Origin: CAZPUR01 sp964589815
GTDB lineage: Bacteria > Patescibacteriota > Microgenomatia > UBA1400
Length of the DNA stretch: 64,000 nt
Direction: 5' to 3'
Assembly (NCBI GenBank): GCA_964589815.1
Contig: CAZPUR010000001.1
Coordinates: 58,521 to 122,520, forward strand
The notes beneath the pieces are model-generated. The model had not been told where the DNA came from and did not search any database. It saw nothing but the letters and a program-made list of their open reading frames with translations. The stretch's first letter is position 1. Each line of letters starts with the position of its first letter. Of this stretch, positions 1-7,243 are shown in pieces. A program made the position numbers and the translations under genes.

Positions 1-1
1 T

Positions 2-280
2 TTAATTAATGATAATAAAGCTGAGGTGGAAGATCTGAAAAAAAGATACAAGGCAGGCAAAGTCGGTGATGTAGAAGTTAAAGAAAGGCTTTTTAAAGCT
101 TTACTGAGAAAGTTTAGTCAGGAAAGAAAAAGATATAGTCAATTGAAAAATGATCCGGAAAAAATCAAAAAGATTTTGGAAAAAGGCGCGAAACAAGCTA
201 GGAAAGTAGCTGAAAAAAAGATGATGCTGGTACGGGATAAAATTGGTATTACTAATAAATATTCGTTTTTTAAATACTAA
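2..280 (+). CDS. trpS: Tryptophanyl-tRNA synthetase, C-terminal part (gene starts before the window)
   Basis: The reading frame is open from base 2, so this is the 3' end of a longer gene and the internal GTG at 26 is not its start. The visible part is a lysine-rich helical tail. The segment ILEKGAKQARKVAEKKM followed by LVRDKIG is the typical C-terminus of bacterial TrpRS, which ends with an ILxxGAxKARxxAxxTLxxVRxxIG-like helix. The enzyme charges tRNA-Trp in the cytoplasm. The catalytic HIGH/KMSKS half is outside the window, so the assignment rests on the tail and on context: a Trp-codon leader begins one base after its stop and trpB2 follows. A different class I synthetase tail is the main alternative. 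Confidence 0.8.
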   Translation, partial: LINDNKAEVEDLKKRYKAGKVGDVEVKERLFKALLRKFSQERKRYSQLKNDPEKIKKILEKGAKQARKVAEKKMMLVRDKIGITNKYSFFKY

Positions 281-281
281 A

Positions 282-371
282 ATGACAATTTTCAATTTTC
301 AATTTTCAATTTTCAAAAATTATTGGTGGATTGATTTAATTGGCGGGGAATTGAGAGAATTTAGAATTTAA
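282..371 (+). CDS. Leader peptide 1 with tandem Trp codons (putative trp attenuator leader)
   Basis: A 29-codon ORF starts at ATG 282, one base after the trpS stop, and ends at TAA 369-371. It carries two adjacent Trp codons (TGG TGG, 324-329) in the peptide context KNYWWIDLIGG. The arm GGCGGGG (342-348) begins 12 nt after the second Trp codon and is the exact complement of CCCCGCC (395-401), the 5' arm of the terminator downstream. This is the geometry of ribosome-mediated attenuation: a ribosome stalled at WW leaves the antiterminator arm free. No Shine-Dalgarno is obvious, so translation is probably coupled to trpS. A 7-nt tandem repeat fills the first half of the ORF, so the frame depends on its copy number. 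Confidence 0.6.
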   Translation: MTIFNFQFSIFKNYWWIDLIGGELREFRI

Positions 372-417
372 AATTCAGAATTCAAAATTATAAGCCCCGC
401 CAAAAGCGGGGTTTTTT
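342..417 (+). terminator. Terminator/antiterminator 1 (Trp-leader attenuator)
   Basis: The terminator is a CCCCGC (395-400) / GCGGGG (406-411) stem with a CAAAA loop, followed by six T (412-417). The competing antiterminator pairs GGCGGGG (342-348) with CCCCGCC (395-401). The inner GAATTTAGAATTT and AAATTCAGAATTC segments can extend that alternative hairpin. It sits between trpS and the 74-aa gene at 455. Confidence 0.75.
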
Positions 418-454
418 AATGGTTTAATAATTTTACAAATAAAAGGGTTATGAA

Positions 455-679
455 ATGGAAAGAAGAGTAGAAAGAATTGTTGAAGAAAGAAGCTTGAGCT
501 TAGATCCGGTTGCCCAGGCAATTAGTGATGTTTTAGATTCCCAGGGAGCGTCGTTTGTGGCCACTACAGGTTTAACCAGGGTGGAGATGCTAGCGGTTAA
601 AAGACATTTAAACAAACATCACCGGCTTGAAGTCTGGATCGAACCAGGAGAAGAAAGTTCTTATATAACAATTTTCTAA
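455..679 (+). CDS. Hypothetical 74-aa protein under Trp-leader control
   Basis: I do not recognise this small soluble protein. It has a charged N-terminus (MERRVERIVEERS), a helical middle (DPVAQAISDVLDSQGASF) and a C-terminal half ending in an EVWIEPGEESSYITIF strand. It has no signal peptide or membrane segment. It follows attenuator 1 and ends 19 nt before the racemase gene, so the two are probably co-transcribed. Its place between two putative Trp attenuators suggests a role connected to tryptophan, but nothing in the sequence shows what that role is. Confidence 0.6.
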   Translation: MERRVERIVEERSLSLDPVAQAISDVLDSQGASFVATTGLTRVEMLAVKRHLNKHHRLEVWIEPGEESSYITIF

Positions 680-698
680 AATACACGAAGGAGAAAAA

Positions 699-1403
699 AT
701 GAAGAAAAAAATAAAAAGGACAATAGGTATCATCGGTGGCGTGGGGCCGCAGGCGAGCCAGTATTTATATGGTAGAGTGATGCAATTGGCTCAACAAAAA
801 TATGGGGCTAAAAACAATGATGATTTTCCCCGGTTGGCTTTGGCTTCAGTGCCAGTGCCTGACTTTATTTCCAATAAAAGAGCTATTCCTGAGGCAATGA
901 AAATGTTTACTAAAACGATCAAAGATTTTAAAAAAATCAGAGTTGATTATATTGCTATTGCCAGCAATACGGTGCATTTACTTTTGACTGAATTTGAAAA
1001 ATTAACCTCAATTCCTTTTGTTTCTATGATTGAAGCAGTGGTTGCTAAAATAGCACAGGATAAGAGAAAGAAAGTAGGAGTTTTGGGGAGTCCCATGGCC
1101 AAGAAACATGGACTATATAGAAAGCTTTTAGCCCAGAAAGGCATTGAGGTGTTTTATCCTAAAGATGTGGAAGAACAGAAAGTAGAACAGATGATCAGAG
1201 CTGTTATTGCCGGGGGGAATAATGGTAGTTTGAAAAAAGAATATATTAGTGTTTTAAACAATCTTTTTGATCGGGGAGCGGAGGCTATTATTTTGGCCTG
1301 TACTGAGCTGCCTTTGGCTATTAATTATGAAGCTTTGGAAACCAAAGTTTACAATTCTATGGATATTTTGGCAGAAAAAATTGTTGATATTTACTATGAA
1401 TAA
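699..1403 (+). CDS. Aspartate/glutamate racemase family protein
   Basis: This 234-aa protein has the Asp/Glu racemase superfamily layout. The N-terminal GIIGGVGPQAS phosphate-binding loop is followed by the first catalytic Cys/Thr region IAIASNTVH (residues ~86-94), where this member has Ser-Asn-Thr as in many RacX-like or amino-acid racemase relatives. The second catalytic motif is AIILACTELPL near residue 200, with Cys and Thr-Glu. The family interconverts L- and D-amino acids without a cofactor; the substrate cannot be read from sequence. The start has a good SD (AAGGAG). Its last bases overlap the second Trp leader ORF, whose ATG lies at 1396, so it is tied to the Trp-controlled block. 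Confidence 0.85.
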   Translation: MKKKIKRTIGIIGGVGPQASQYLYGRVMQLAQQKYGAKNNDDFPRLALASVPVPDFISNKRAIPEAMKMFTKTIKDFKKIRVDYIAIASNTVHLLLTEFEKLTSIPFVSMIEAVVAKIAQDKRKKVGVLGSPMAKKHGLYRKLLAQKGIEVFYPKDVEEQKVEQMIRAVIAGGNNGSLKKEYISVLNNLFDRGAEAIILACTELPLAINYEALETKVYNSMDILAEKIVDIYYE

Positions 1404-1464
1404 AAAAACGATAAAAGCCATTGTTTGGTGGACTAGGACTGCTTGGCGGGGAAACTCAATTTAG
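1396..1464 (+). CDS. Leader peptide 2 with three Trp codons (putative trp attenuator leader)
   Basis: A 22-codon ORF starts at ATG 1396, overlapping the racemase stop out of frame, and ends at TAG 1462-1464. The peptide contains AIVWWTRTAWRG: TGG codons lie at 1426, 1429 and 1444, a density far above chance for such a short ORF. The arm GGCGGGG (1445-1451) begins 13 nt after the WW pair and is complementary to CCCCGCC (1485-1491) of the following terminator. Spacing and layout match leader 1. It lies 89 nt upstream of trpB2. The classic trpL peptides of proteobacteria have the same logic. Stalling has not been shown here. Confidence 0.7.
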   Translation: MNKKTIKAIVWWTRTAWRGNSI

Positions 1465-1506
1465 AATTATGAATTAAGAATGAACCCCGCCAAAAGCGGG
1501 GTTTTT
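1445..1506 (+). terminator. Terminator/antiterminator 2 upstream of trpB2
   Basis: The terminator is CCCCGC (1485-1490) / GCGGGG (1496-1501) with a CAAAA loop and five T (1502-1506), the same hairpin as the first one. The alternative pairing is GGCGGGG (1445-1451) with CCCCGCC (1485-1491). Translation of leader 2 to its stop would leave the terminator free to form. Confidence 0.75.
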
Positions 1507-1553
1507 AATAATTAGATCCTGAAACGAATTCAGGATGACGAAAGGAAATAAAA

Positions 1554-2867
1554 ATGGACAATACTAAAATTTTATTATCAGAAAAAGAGATACCGACTCA
1601 TTTTCTGAATATTAACTATTTTTTAAAAAAATATTTGGGGAAAATGCCGGATCCGCCTTTGCATCCGGCCACCAATCAGCCGGTAGGACCAAAGGATTTA
1701 GCCCCGATTTTTCCCATGGAATTGATCCGGCAGGAGGTAACCATGGAAAAACTGGTGCCTGTTCCCGAAGAGGTGAGGCAGATTTATCAGCTTTATCGGC
1801 CGACACCATTATTTCGGGCTCATCGGTTGGAAAAAGCCTTAGATACACCCGCCCATATTTATTACAAATATGAAGGTGCCAGTCCAGCCGGCAGTCACAA
1901 GCTTAACACGGCCCTGGCTCAAGCTTATTACAATCAAAAGGAGGGAGTCAAAATGTTGGTGACTGAGACTGGGGCAGGCCAGTGGGGATCAGCCTTGAGT
2001 ATGGCTTGCAGCTTTTTTGGTCTTAAATGCCTGGTATTTATGGTGCGGATTTCTTATGAGCAAAAACCTTACCGGCGAGTGGTGATGCAAATGTTTGGGG
2101 CAGATGTAGTTTCCAGTCCCTCCAAACAGACCAAAATGGGCCGTTTGTTTTTGCAAAAAGACCCGCAAACCCATGGTAGTTTGGGTATGGCTATTGCTGA
2201 GGCTATTGAAATCGCGGCTCAAAAAGAGCAAGCCAAATATTCACTAGGCAGTGTTTTAAACCACGTGCTTTTGCACCAAACCATCATTGGCCAGGAGGTA
2301 AAAAAGCAGATGGAAAAAGCCGGCGAATATCCGGATATTTTAATTGGCTGCTGTGGCGGAGGCAGTAATTTTGCCGGTTTTGCTTATCCGTTTTTGGCGG
2401 ATAAGCTCGCTGGTAAAAAAGCCAAAACCACATTCATTGGCGTGGAGCCAGAAAGTTGTGCCTCCATGTGTAAAGGTCAATACCGCTATGATTTTGGCGA
2501 CACCGGCAAGCAAACACCGCTTTTAAAAATGGAGACTTTAGGTTGTGAGTTTGTGCCGCCGCCTATTCATGCCGGCGGACTCAGATATCATGGGATTGCG
2601 CCCAGTATGGCTTTTTTGCACCAGAAAAAGCTGATTGAAGCCAGGTGTTATCCTCAGCTTAAAATTTTTAAAGCGGCTCTGCAATTTAGCCGGACCGAAG
2701 GAATTATCGTAGCTCCGGAAACAGCTCATGCGGTCAAAGCCGTCGTAGATGAAGCTCTTTTGGCCAAAAAACAAGGCCGGAAAAAGGTGATTGTTTTTAA
2801 TCTTTCCGGACATGGCTTTTTAGACCTTAAAGGTTATGATGACTTTATTCACGATAGATTAAAATAG
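1554..2867 (+). CDS. trpB: Tryptophan synthase beta-like PLP enzyme (TrpB2 type)
   Basis: This 437-aa protein makes Trp from indole and serine. PTPLFRAHRLEKAL precedes the PLP lysine in GSHKLNTA (K116). ETGAGQWG (138-145) is the catalytic glutamate region and GCCGGGSN (265-272) is the phosphate-binding loop. The long N-terminal extension and the SLGSVLNHVLLHQTIIGQE segment are typical of TrpB2, which usually acts without TrpA. No trpA or other trp gene is in the window, so the cell probably salvages indole. The gene follows a Trp-codon leader and terminator, which is direct evidence for Trp-dependent control. Start ATG 1554 has an AAAGGAAAT SD-like sequence. Confidence 0.93.
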   Translation: MDNTKILLSEKEIPTHFLNINYFLKKYLGKMPDPPLHPATNQPVGPKDLAPIFPMELIRQEVTMEKLVPVPEEVRQIYQLYRPTPLFRAHRLEKALDTPAHIYYKYEGASPAGSHKLNTALAQAYYNQKEGVKMLVTETGAGQWGSALSMACSFFGLKCLVFMVRISYEQKPYRRVVMQMFGADVVSSPSKQTKMGRLFLQKDPQTHGSLGMAIAEAIEIAAQKEQAKYSLGSVLNHVLLHQTIIGQEVKKQMEKAGEYPDILIGCCGGGSNFAGFAYPFLADKLAGKKAKTTFIGVEPESCASMCKGQYRYDFGDTGKQTPLLKMETLGCEFVPPPIHAGGLRYHGIAPSMAFLHQKKLIEARCYPQLKIFKAALQFSRTEGIIVAPETAHAVKAVVDEALLAKKQGRKKVIVFNLSGHGFLDLKGYDDFIHDRLK

Positions 2868-2888
2868 GGGAATTTTAATCGTTTTTTA

Positions 2889-2926
2889 AACCCGGCGTTG
2901 GCGTTTGCTCCAGCGCCGGGTTTTAG
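2889..2926 (+). terminator. Strong hairpin terminator after trpB2
   Basis: CCCGGCGTTGG pairs with CCAGCGCCGGG (one G-T wobble) across a CGTTTGCT-type loop and is followed by TTTTA. It ends the trp block just before the MFS gene. Confidence 0.8.
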
Positions 2927-2940
2927 TTAAAATATGCTTT

Positions 2941-4161
2941 ATGAGGAAAATGGCAGTAGCGATTGGTAAAGGTATTTATAAAAAAGAACCCAACTATGTT
3001 TATTATTGGCTTAAGTTTTTGATTGGTCTTAGTTTTGGCCTTATTTCTCCGGTTTACGCTTTACTTTTATTCTCCACGGGTTTAGACGCTTTTCAGGTAG
3101 GAATGATCAACTTGGTTTTTGTTTTAGGCAACATATTTTTTAGTCTGCCGGCTGGAGCTCTGGCTGATGTTTGGGGAAGAAAAAAGACTTTTTTGATTTC
3201 CAGTTTATTTCAGGGATTAGCTTTTTTGATTTATGCTCTGTTTAGAAGTTGGCCTTTTTTTGCTTTGGCTGAGTTTTTTTCTTCTCTGGGATTTGTTTTA
3301 ATGATGGGAATTTTGGAAGCTTGGGTGGTTGATAGTTGGAAGCAAAACAGACCAACAGAGGATTATGGCTTTTTGTTTTCTCGGGCAGAGACAGCCGGCA
3401 ATTCCGCCAGCATGCTGGGAGGCTTGATCGGCGGCGTCTTAGGGGGGATAGATTTACAGCTGCCATTTTTGGTCGGCGCGATCACCAATTTTTCAGTTTT
3501 ACCTATGGGTTTAATTTTGATAGAAGAAACCTGGCCGGAGAAGAAGCTGAAAATTAAAGCGATTATAAAAAAGTCAGTTAAGACCGCCATAGAAGGTACG
3601 AAAGAAAGCTTAAGAAATCAATTAGTGAAGCAGGTGGTTTTGTTTTCCAGTATCGCTATGATTGGTTTTAAAGCCTTAGATATGTATTGGTCTAAAAGAT
3701 TTGTAGGTCTTTTTCAGCAAAGAATCTGGATTACCGGCTATTTATGGCCGGGAATGATGCTTTTTATGCTTGTAGGTAATTTTACGGTTAAGTGGTGGTC
3801 AGATAAAAAAAAGAATTATCTTAAAGGATTTATAGGGATGGCCTTATTGGCGAGCTTGACTGTTTTTCTATCAGCAATTTTAAAAAACTTTTATGGGGCA
3901 GTATTTTTCTTTTTATTTTATGAAATAAGCAGAGGAATTTACCGACCAGCTTTATTTGGTTATTTTAATAAAATTATTCCTAGTGATAAAAGAGCCACTA
4001 TTCTAGCATTTGATAATATGGCAGTTTGGTCGGGTGCGGCCGTAGGTTTATTTACTTTAGGCTGGGTGGCAAAAAGATTTAGTATTGAGATTGCCTGGAT
4101 TGGGGCCAGTTTGATGTTTTTACTGGCGTTAGTACCGGTTATGAAATTAAGGAAAGTGTGA
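2941..4161 (+). CDS. MFS transporter
   Basis: A polytopic membrane protein of about 406 aa from ATG 2941. I chose this start because the upstream TTG at 2905 lies inside the terminator hairpin. The MFS signature between helices 2 and 3 is visible as LPAGALADVWGRKKTFLISS (GxLaDrxGRkxxl). Roughly twelve hydrophobic segments follow, including AVGLFTLGWVAKRFSIEIAW near the end. The substrate is unknown; related proteins include drug and sugar exporters. A -10-like TAAAAT (2928-2933) ends 7 nt before the ATG and no SD is seen, suggesting a leaderless transcript. Confidence 0.85.
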   Translation: MRKMAVAIGKGIYKKEPNYVYYWLKFLIGLSFGLISPVYALLLFSTGLDAFQVGMINLVFVLGNIFFSLPAGALADVWGRKKTFLISSLFQGLAFLIYALFRSWPFFALAEFFSSLGFVLMMGILEAWVVDSWKQNRPTEDYGFLFSRAETAGNSASMLGGLIGGVLGGIDLQLPFLVGAITNFSVLPMGLILIEETWPEKKLKIKAIIKKSVKTAIEGTKESLRNQLVKQVVLFSSIAMIGFKALDMYWSKRFVGLFQQRIWITGYLWPGMMLFMLVGNFTVKWWSDKKKNYLKGFIGMALLASLTVFLSAILKNFYGAVFFFLFYEISRGIYRPALFGYFNKIIPSDKRATILAFDNMAVWSGAAVGLFTLGWVAKRFSIEIAWIGASLMFLLALVPVMKLRKV

Positions 4162-4209
4162 TAAGATATATATACAAAATTTCTAATATCTAATTCCTAA
4201 TTTCTAATG

Positions 4210-4243
4210 CCGGTTCTACCGAGCATCCTCGGCAAAGCCGGGA
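4210..4243. repeat. Short palindromic repeat, GAGCATCC family (intergenic copy)
   Basis: GCCGG and CCGAGCATCCTCGGC / GCCGGGA form nested inverted repeats. Related GAGCATCC(T/C)CG...CGGGA copies lie inside mutM (9183-9208) and the MtaB gene (33539-33566). Confidence 0.6.
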
Positions 4244-4261
4244 TAAAATTTTAAATTTCCA

Positions 4262-6154
4262 ATGCCTAATTTAAAAAAGAGAACAGATAACAAACAAAAA
4301 CCAGTTAAAGAAAACAGGGGTAAAAATCAACCTCCATTGGTGAAAAAGTTTGAGGTGAAAGTTCATTTTAATTTGAAGAAAATCTTAGTTTGGCTGCTGA
4401 TTGGTTTTTTAGTTCTTTCTTTTATTTTCTCTCTTCGCGGTCCAATACCTCAGGGAGACAAGAATTTACCTGAAGTTTTAAATGATATTAAGGAAGATAA
4501 AATTGAAGAAGTAGGAATTGAAGGCGAGAGTTTGTTAATCAAATATAAAGATGGCGGTTTGTTTTCTTCTCGTAAAGAGCCCCAAGTGTCGTTTGATGAA
4601 GTCTTAAAAAATGCAGAGATTGATCCTAAAACAGTTAATTTTAAAGTTAAAGACCAATCAATGCTTAAAGCCTGGGGAAATATTTTGGAAGTTCTTTTAC
4701 CCGTAGTTTTAACCGGGGTTATTTTCCTTTGGATTTTTAAACAAGCCAGGGGAGCTCAAGACAGCATTTTTGCTTTTGGTCGTTCCAAAGCTAAGCTTTT
4801 TGCCAAAGGCAAACAGCAGGTTAAATTTGATGATGTGGGCGGGGTGGATGAGGCGAAAAAAGAACTGGAAGAAGTGGTGGATTTCTTAAAACATCCAAAA
4901 AAATATCGGGCTTTGGGAGCGAGAACCCCTAAAGGAGCATTATTAATTGGTCCTAGTGGAACGGGGAAGACGTTGCTTGCACAGGCAGTAGCTGGTGAAG
5001 CTAATGTGCCCTTTTTCTCTATGGCCGGTTCAGAGTTTATGGAAATGTTAGTCGGCGTGGGCGCCAGTAGGGTCCGCGACCTCTTTGATACGGCTAAAAA
5101 AGCCGGCAGTTCCATTATTTTTATTGACGAACTTGATGCTATTGGTAGGATGCGAGGTTTAGGCGTGGCTGGCGGCCATGACGAAAGAGAACAAACTTTA
5201 AATCAGATTTTGGTGGAGATGGATGGGTTTACTCCTAATGATAATGTGATCGTCTTAGCGGCTACCAACAGGGGTGATCTTCTTGATCCAGCCTTAATGC
5301 GGCCGGGAAGGTTTGACCGGAGAGTAGTTTTAGACTTACCTGATATTGAGGGCCGGAAAAAGATCTTGGAAATTCATAAAAGAGGCAAGCCGTTTGGCAA
5401 TAATTTTGATTGGGATAAGGTGGCTAAAAGAACTGTTGGTTTTTCCGGCGCTGATTTGGAAAACATGCTTAATGAGGCAGCGATTCTGGCAGCTCGGGAA
5501 AACAAAAAAGTAATTGATTGGGAAGACGTTGAAGAAGCAGCCACTAAAGTAAAACTGGGGCCGGAGAAAAAGAGATTGCAAAGCAAGCTTGATCGCAGAA
5601 TGACTGCTTATCATGAATCTGGTCATGCGGTGGTTAGCTATAATTTACCTCAGATGGACCCGGTTCACCGGGTGAGCATTGTTTCCAGAGGGATGGCCTT
5701 AGGATATACTTTAATTCCACCTAAAAGAGACCGCATTCATGAAACTAGAACCCATCTTTTATCAACTATTAGTTCTCTTTTGGGCGGCCGGGCCGCAGAA
5801 GGTTTAGAGTTTAAAGAATTTACTTCAGGCGCAGCGACGGATATTAGTCAAGCTACCGGAGTGGCCAGAAAAATGGTAATCGAATACGGTATGAGCGGGA
5901 TTGGACCGATCAACCTCGGCCCACAAGTTGATGTGGCGGAATGGGGCAGGAGTTATGTTCAACCGACGGAAATTTCACCAGAAATGGCCGCCAAAGTAGA
6001 CAAAGAAATTAAAATAATTATGGATGAATGTTATGAAAGGGCCAAGGAGATTTTGAGGAAAAATAAAAAGAAATTGGATTTGGTGGCTAAACAGTTAATT
6101 GAGGCAGAAACAATCGAGGGCGAACAGTTTCAGGAATTAATGGAGCAAAAGTGA
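4262..6154 (+). CDS. ftsH: ATP-dependent zinc metalloprotease FtsH
   Basis: A 630-aa membrane-anchored AAA+ protease that degrades membrane and regulatory proteins. Membrane segments lie at ~41-58 and ~142-160 with the FtsH extracytoplasmic domain between them. Walker A is GPSGTGKT (230-237; most FtsH have GPPGTGKT). Walker B is IIFIDE (E290). The second region of homology is NRGDLLDPALMRPGRFDRR (336-354). The zinc site is HESGH (451-455) with the third ligand in TSGAATD (D527). The pore loop reads MLVG. Length and order are normal. The N-terminus is basic and longer than in E. coli. The next gene starts 14 nt after its stop. Confidence 0.98.
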   Translation: MPNLKKRTDNKQKPVKENRGKNQPPLVKKFEVKVHFNLKKILVWLLIGFLVLSFIFSLRGPIPQGDKNLPEVLNDIKEDKIEEVGIEGESLLIKYKDGGLFSSRKEPQVSFDEVLKNAEIDPKTVNFKVKDQSMLKAWGNILEVLLPVVLTGVIFLWIFKQARGAQDSIFAFGRSKAKLFAKGKQQVKFDDVGGVDEAKKELEEVVDFLKHPKKYRALGARTPKGALLIGPSGTGKTLLAQAVAGEANVPFFSMAGSEFMEMLVGVGASRVRDLFDTAKKAGSSIIFIDELDAIGRMRGLGVAGGHDEREQTLNQILVEMDGFTPNDNVIVLAATNRGDLLDPALMRPGRFDRRVVLDLPDIEGRKKILEIHKRGKPFGNNFDWDKVAKRTVGFSGADLENMLNEAAILAARENKKVIDWEDVEEAATKVKLGPEKKRLQSKLDRRMTAYHESGHAVVSYNLPQMDPVHRVSIVSRGMALGYTLIPPKRDRIHETRTHLLSTISSLLGGRAAEGLEFKEFTSGAATDISQATGVARKMVIEYGMSGIGPINLGPQVDVAEWGRSYVQPTEISPEMAAKVDKEIKIIMDECYERAKEILRKNKKKLDLVAKQLIEAETIEGEQFQELMEQK

Positions 6155-6167
6155 TAAAATTTAGCCT

Positions 6168-7238
6168 ATGGATAGATTGGTATTAATAGATGGTCATGCG
6201 ATTTTACACCGGGCTTACCACGCTTATCCCGCTTTAACCACCACTAAAGGCGAGTTGATTAATGCGGTTTATGGCTTTACCAGCATCTTACTGACTACTT
6301 TACGTCAACTTAATCCTAAATATGTAGTTTGCGCTTTTGACCTTGCCAAACCCACCTTTCGTCATAAACAATTTAAAGCTTACAAAGCTCATCGGCCCAA
6401 AGTAGATGAAGAGTTAAAAAATCAAATTCCTAAAACTAAAACAGTGGTGAGAGCTTTGAGTATTCCTATTTTTGAAAAAGAAGGATTTGAGGCAGATGAT
6501 GTGATTGGAAGTTTAGCCAGGCGCGCTGAGGTTGCCTATCAAGATTTTTGTGTTCACAAATCGCCTGCGAAAAAAAGCAAACGCTCCATGGGGGCCAAGG
6601 CGCAAGGCTGTTCACCCGCCGCAATTTGCAAGGCAATTTGGGCGGGTAAACATGTTCACAGCAAAAATTTGACAGGCGCCCCGCGCGCTGGACTAGAAGT
6701 GGTTATTGTGACGGGAGATAAGGATGCGCTGCAGTTGATAGATAATAATATTAAAGTTTTTATGCCGCAAAGAGGCAAGCAGCCAGCCCAAATGTTTGAC
6801 CGGAAGTTGTTTTTGAAAAAATACAGCTTTGAACCCAGACAGCTGATAGATTTTAAAGCTTTGGCAGGTGATGCTTCGGATGGAATTCCAGGAGTAAAAG
6901 GCATTGGACCAAAAACAGCCACAAAGTTAATTGTCCAATTTGGTGATTTAAAAAGTATTTATGATAACTTGGACAAAATTGAACAACGCGGGCGTTTAAA
7001 GTTAAAATCAGATAAAGATAATGCTTTTATGTCTTTGCAATTAGCAGAAATTGTTACTGATGTTCCTATCAAATTTAATTTATTAAAGTGCAAACTTTTA
7101 GACTACGATAAAGAAAAAGTGATCAAGTTGTTTGAGGAGCTGGAGTTCAGGTCATTGATCAAGCGACTGCCCGGGGCTGAAAAAATAGAAATAAAAGATA
7201 AGCCTAGAAAAAAAGAAAAACAAATGGGATTGTTTTAA
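6168..7238 (+). CDS. 5'-3' exonuclease (PolA N-terminal type) with an in-frame insertion
   Basis: A 356-aa stand-alone flap/5'-3' exonuclease, the domain usually fused to DNA polymerase I, which removes RNA primers and flaps. VLIDGHAILHRAYHA at the N-terminus, GFEADDVIGSLARRAE (106-121) and VTGDKDALQLI (181-191) carry the metal-binding acidic residues. VKGIGPKTATKLI is the helix-hairpin-helix. Residues ~122-175 have no counterpart in the family: the stretch from 6531 to 6692 is a palindromic insertion placed between ARRAE and LEVVIVTGD. TAAAAT (6155-6160) sits 7 nt before the ATG, so the gene may have its own leaderless promoter. Confidence 0.9.
   Translation: MDRLVLIDGHAILHRAYHAYPALTTTKGELINAVYGFTSILLTTLRQLNPKYVVCAFDLAKPTFRHKQFKAYKAHRPKVDEELKNQIPKTKTVVRALSIPIFEKEGFEADDVIGSLARRAEVAYQDFCVHKSPAKKSKRSMGAKAQGCSPAAICKAIWAGKHVHSKNLTGAPRAGLEVVIVTGDKDALQLIDNNIKVFMPQRGKQPAQMFDRKLFLKKYSFEPRQLIDFKALAGDASDGIPGVKGIGPKTATKLIVQFGDLKSIYDNLDKIEQRGRLKLKSDKDNAFMSLQLAEIVTDVPIKFNLLKCKLLDYDKEKVIKLFEELEFRSLIKRLPGAEKIEIKDKPRKKEKQMGLF
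6531..6692. repeat. In-frame palindromic insertion inside the exonuclease gene
   Basis: The ends CAAGATTTTTGTGTTCAC and GTTCACAGCAAAAATTTG are imperfectly inverted. An inner CACCCGCC...GGCGGGT stem lies between them. The segment replaces a normally short loop of the protein and keeps the frame open for about 54 codons. Confidence 0.65.
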
Positions 7239-7243
7239 AATTT

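Noticed and set aside
321..417. T-box riboswitch for tRNA-Trp
   Set aside because: UGGC before the terminator could mimic a T-box antiterminator, but there is no room for Stem I, no AG bulge or consensus T-box sequence, and TGG codons lie in two positionally equivalent ORFs, which fits ribosome stalling better.
2905..2940. Earlier TTG start for the MFS gene
   Set aside because: It lies inside the trpB terminator hairpin; ATG 2941 has a -10-like box 7 nt upstream and a normal N-terminus.
4756..5115. Antisense ORF inside ftsH
   Set aside because: It mirrors the conserved AAA+ coding sequence and has no start signals; it is a shadow frame.
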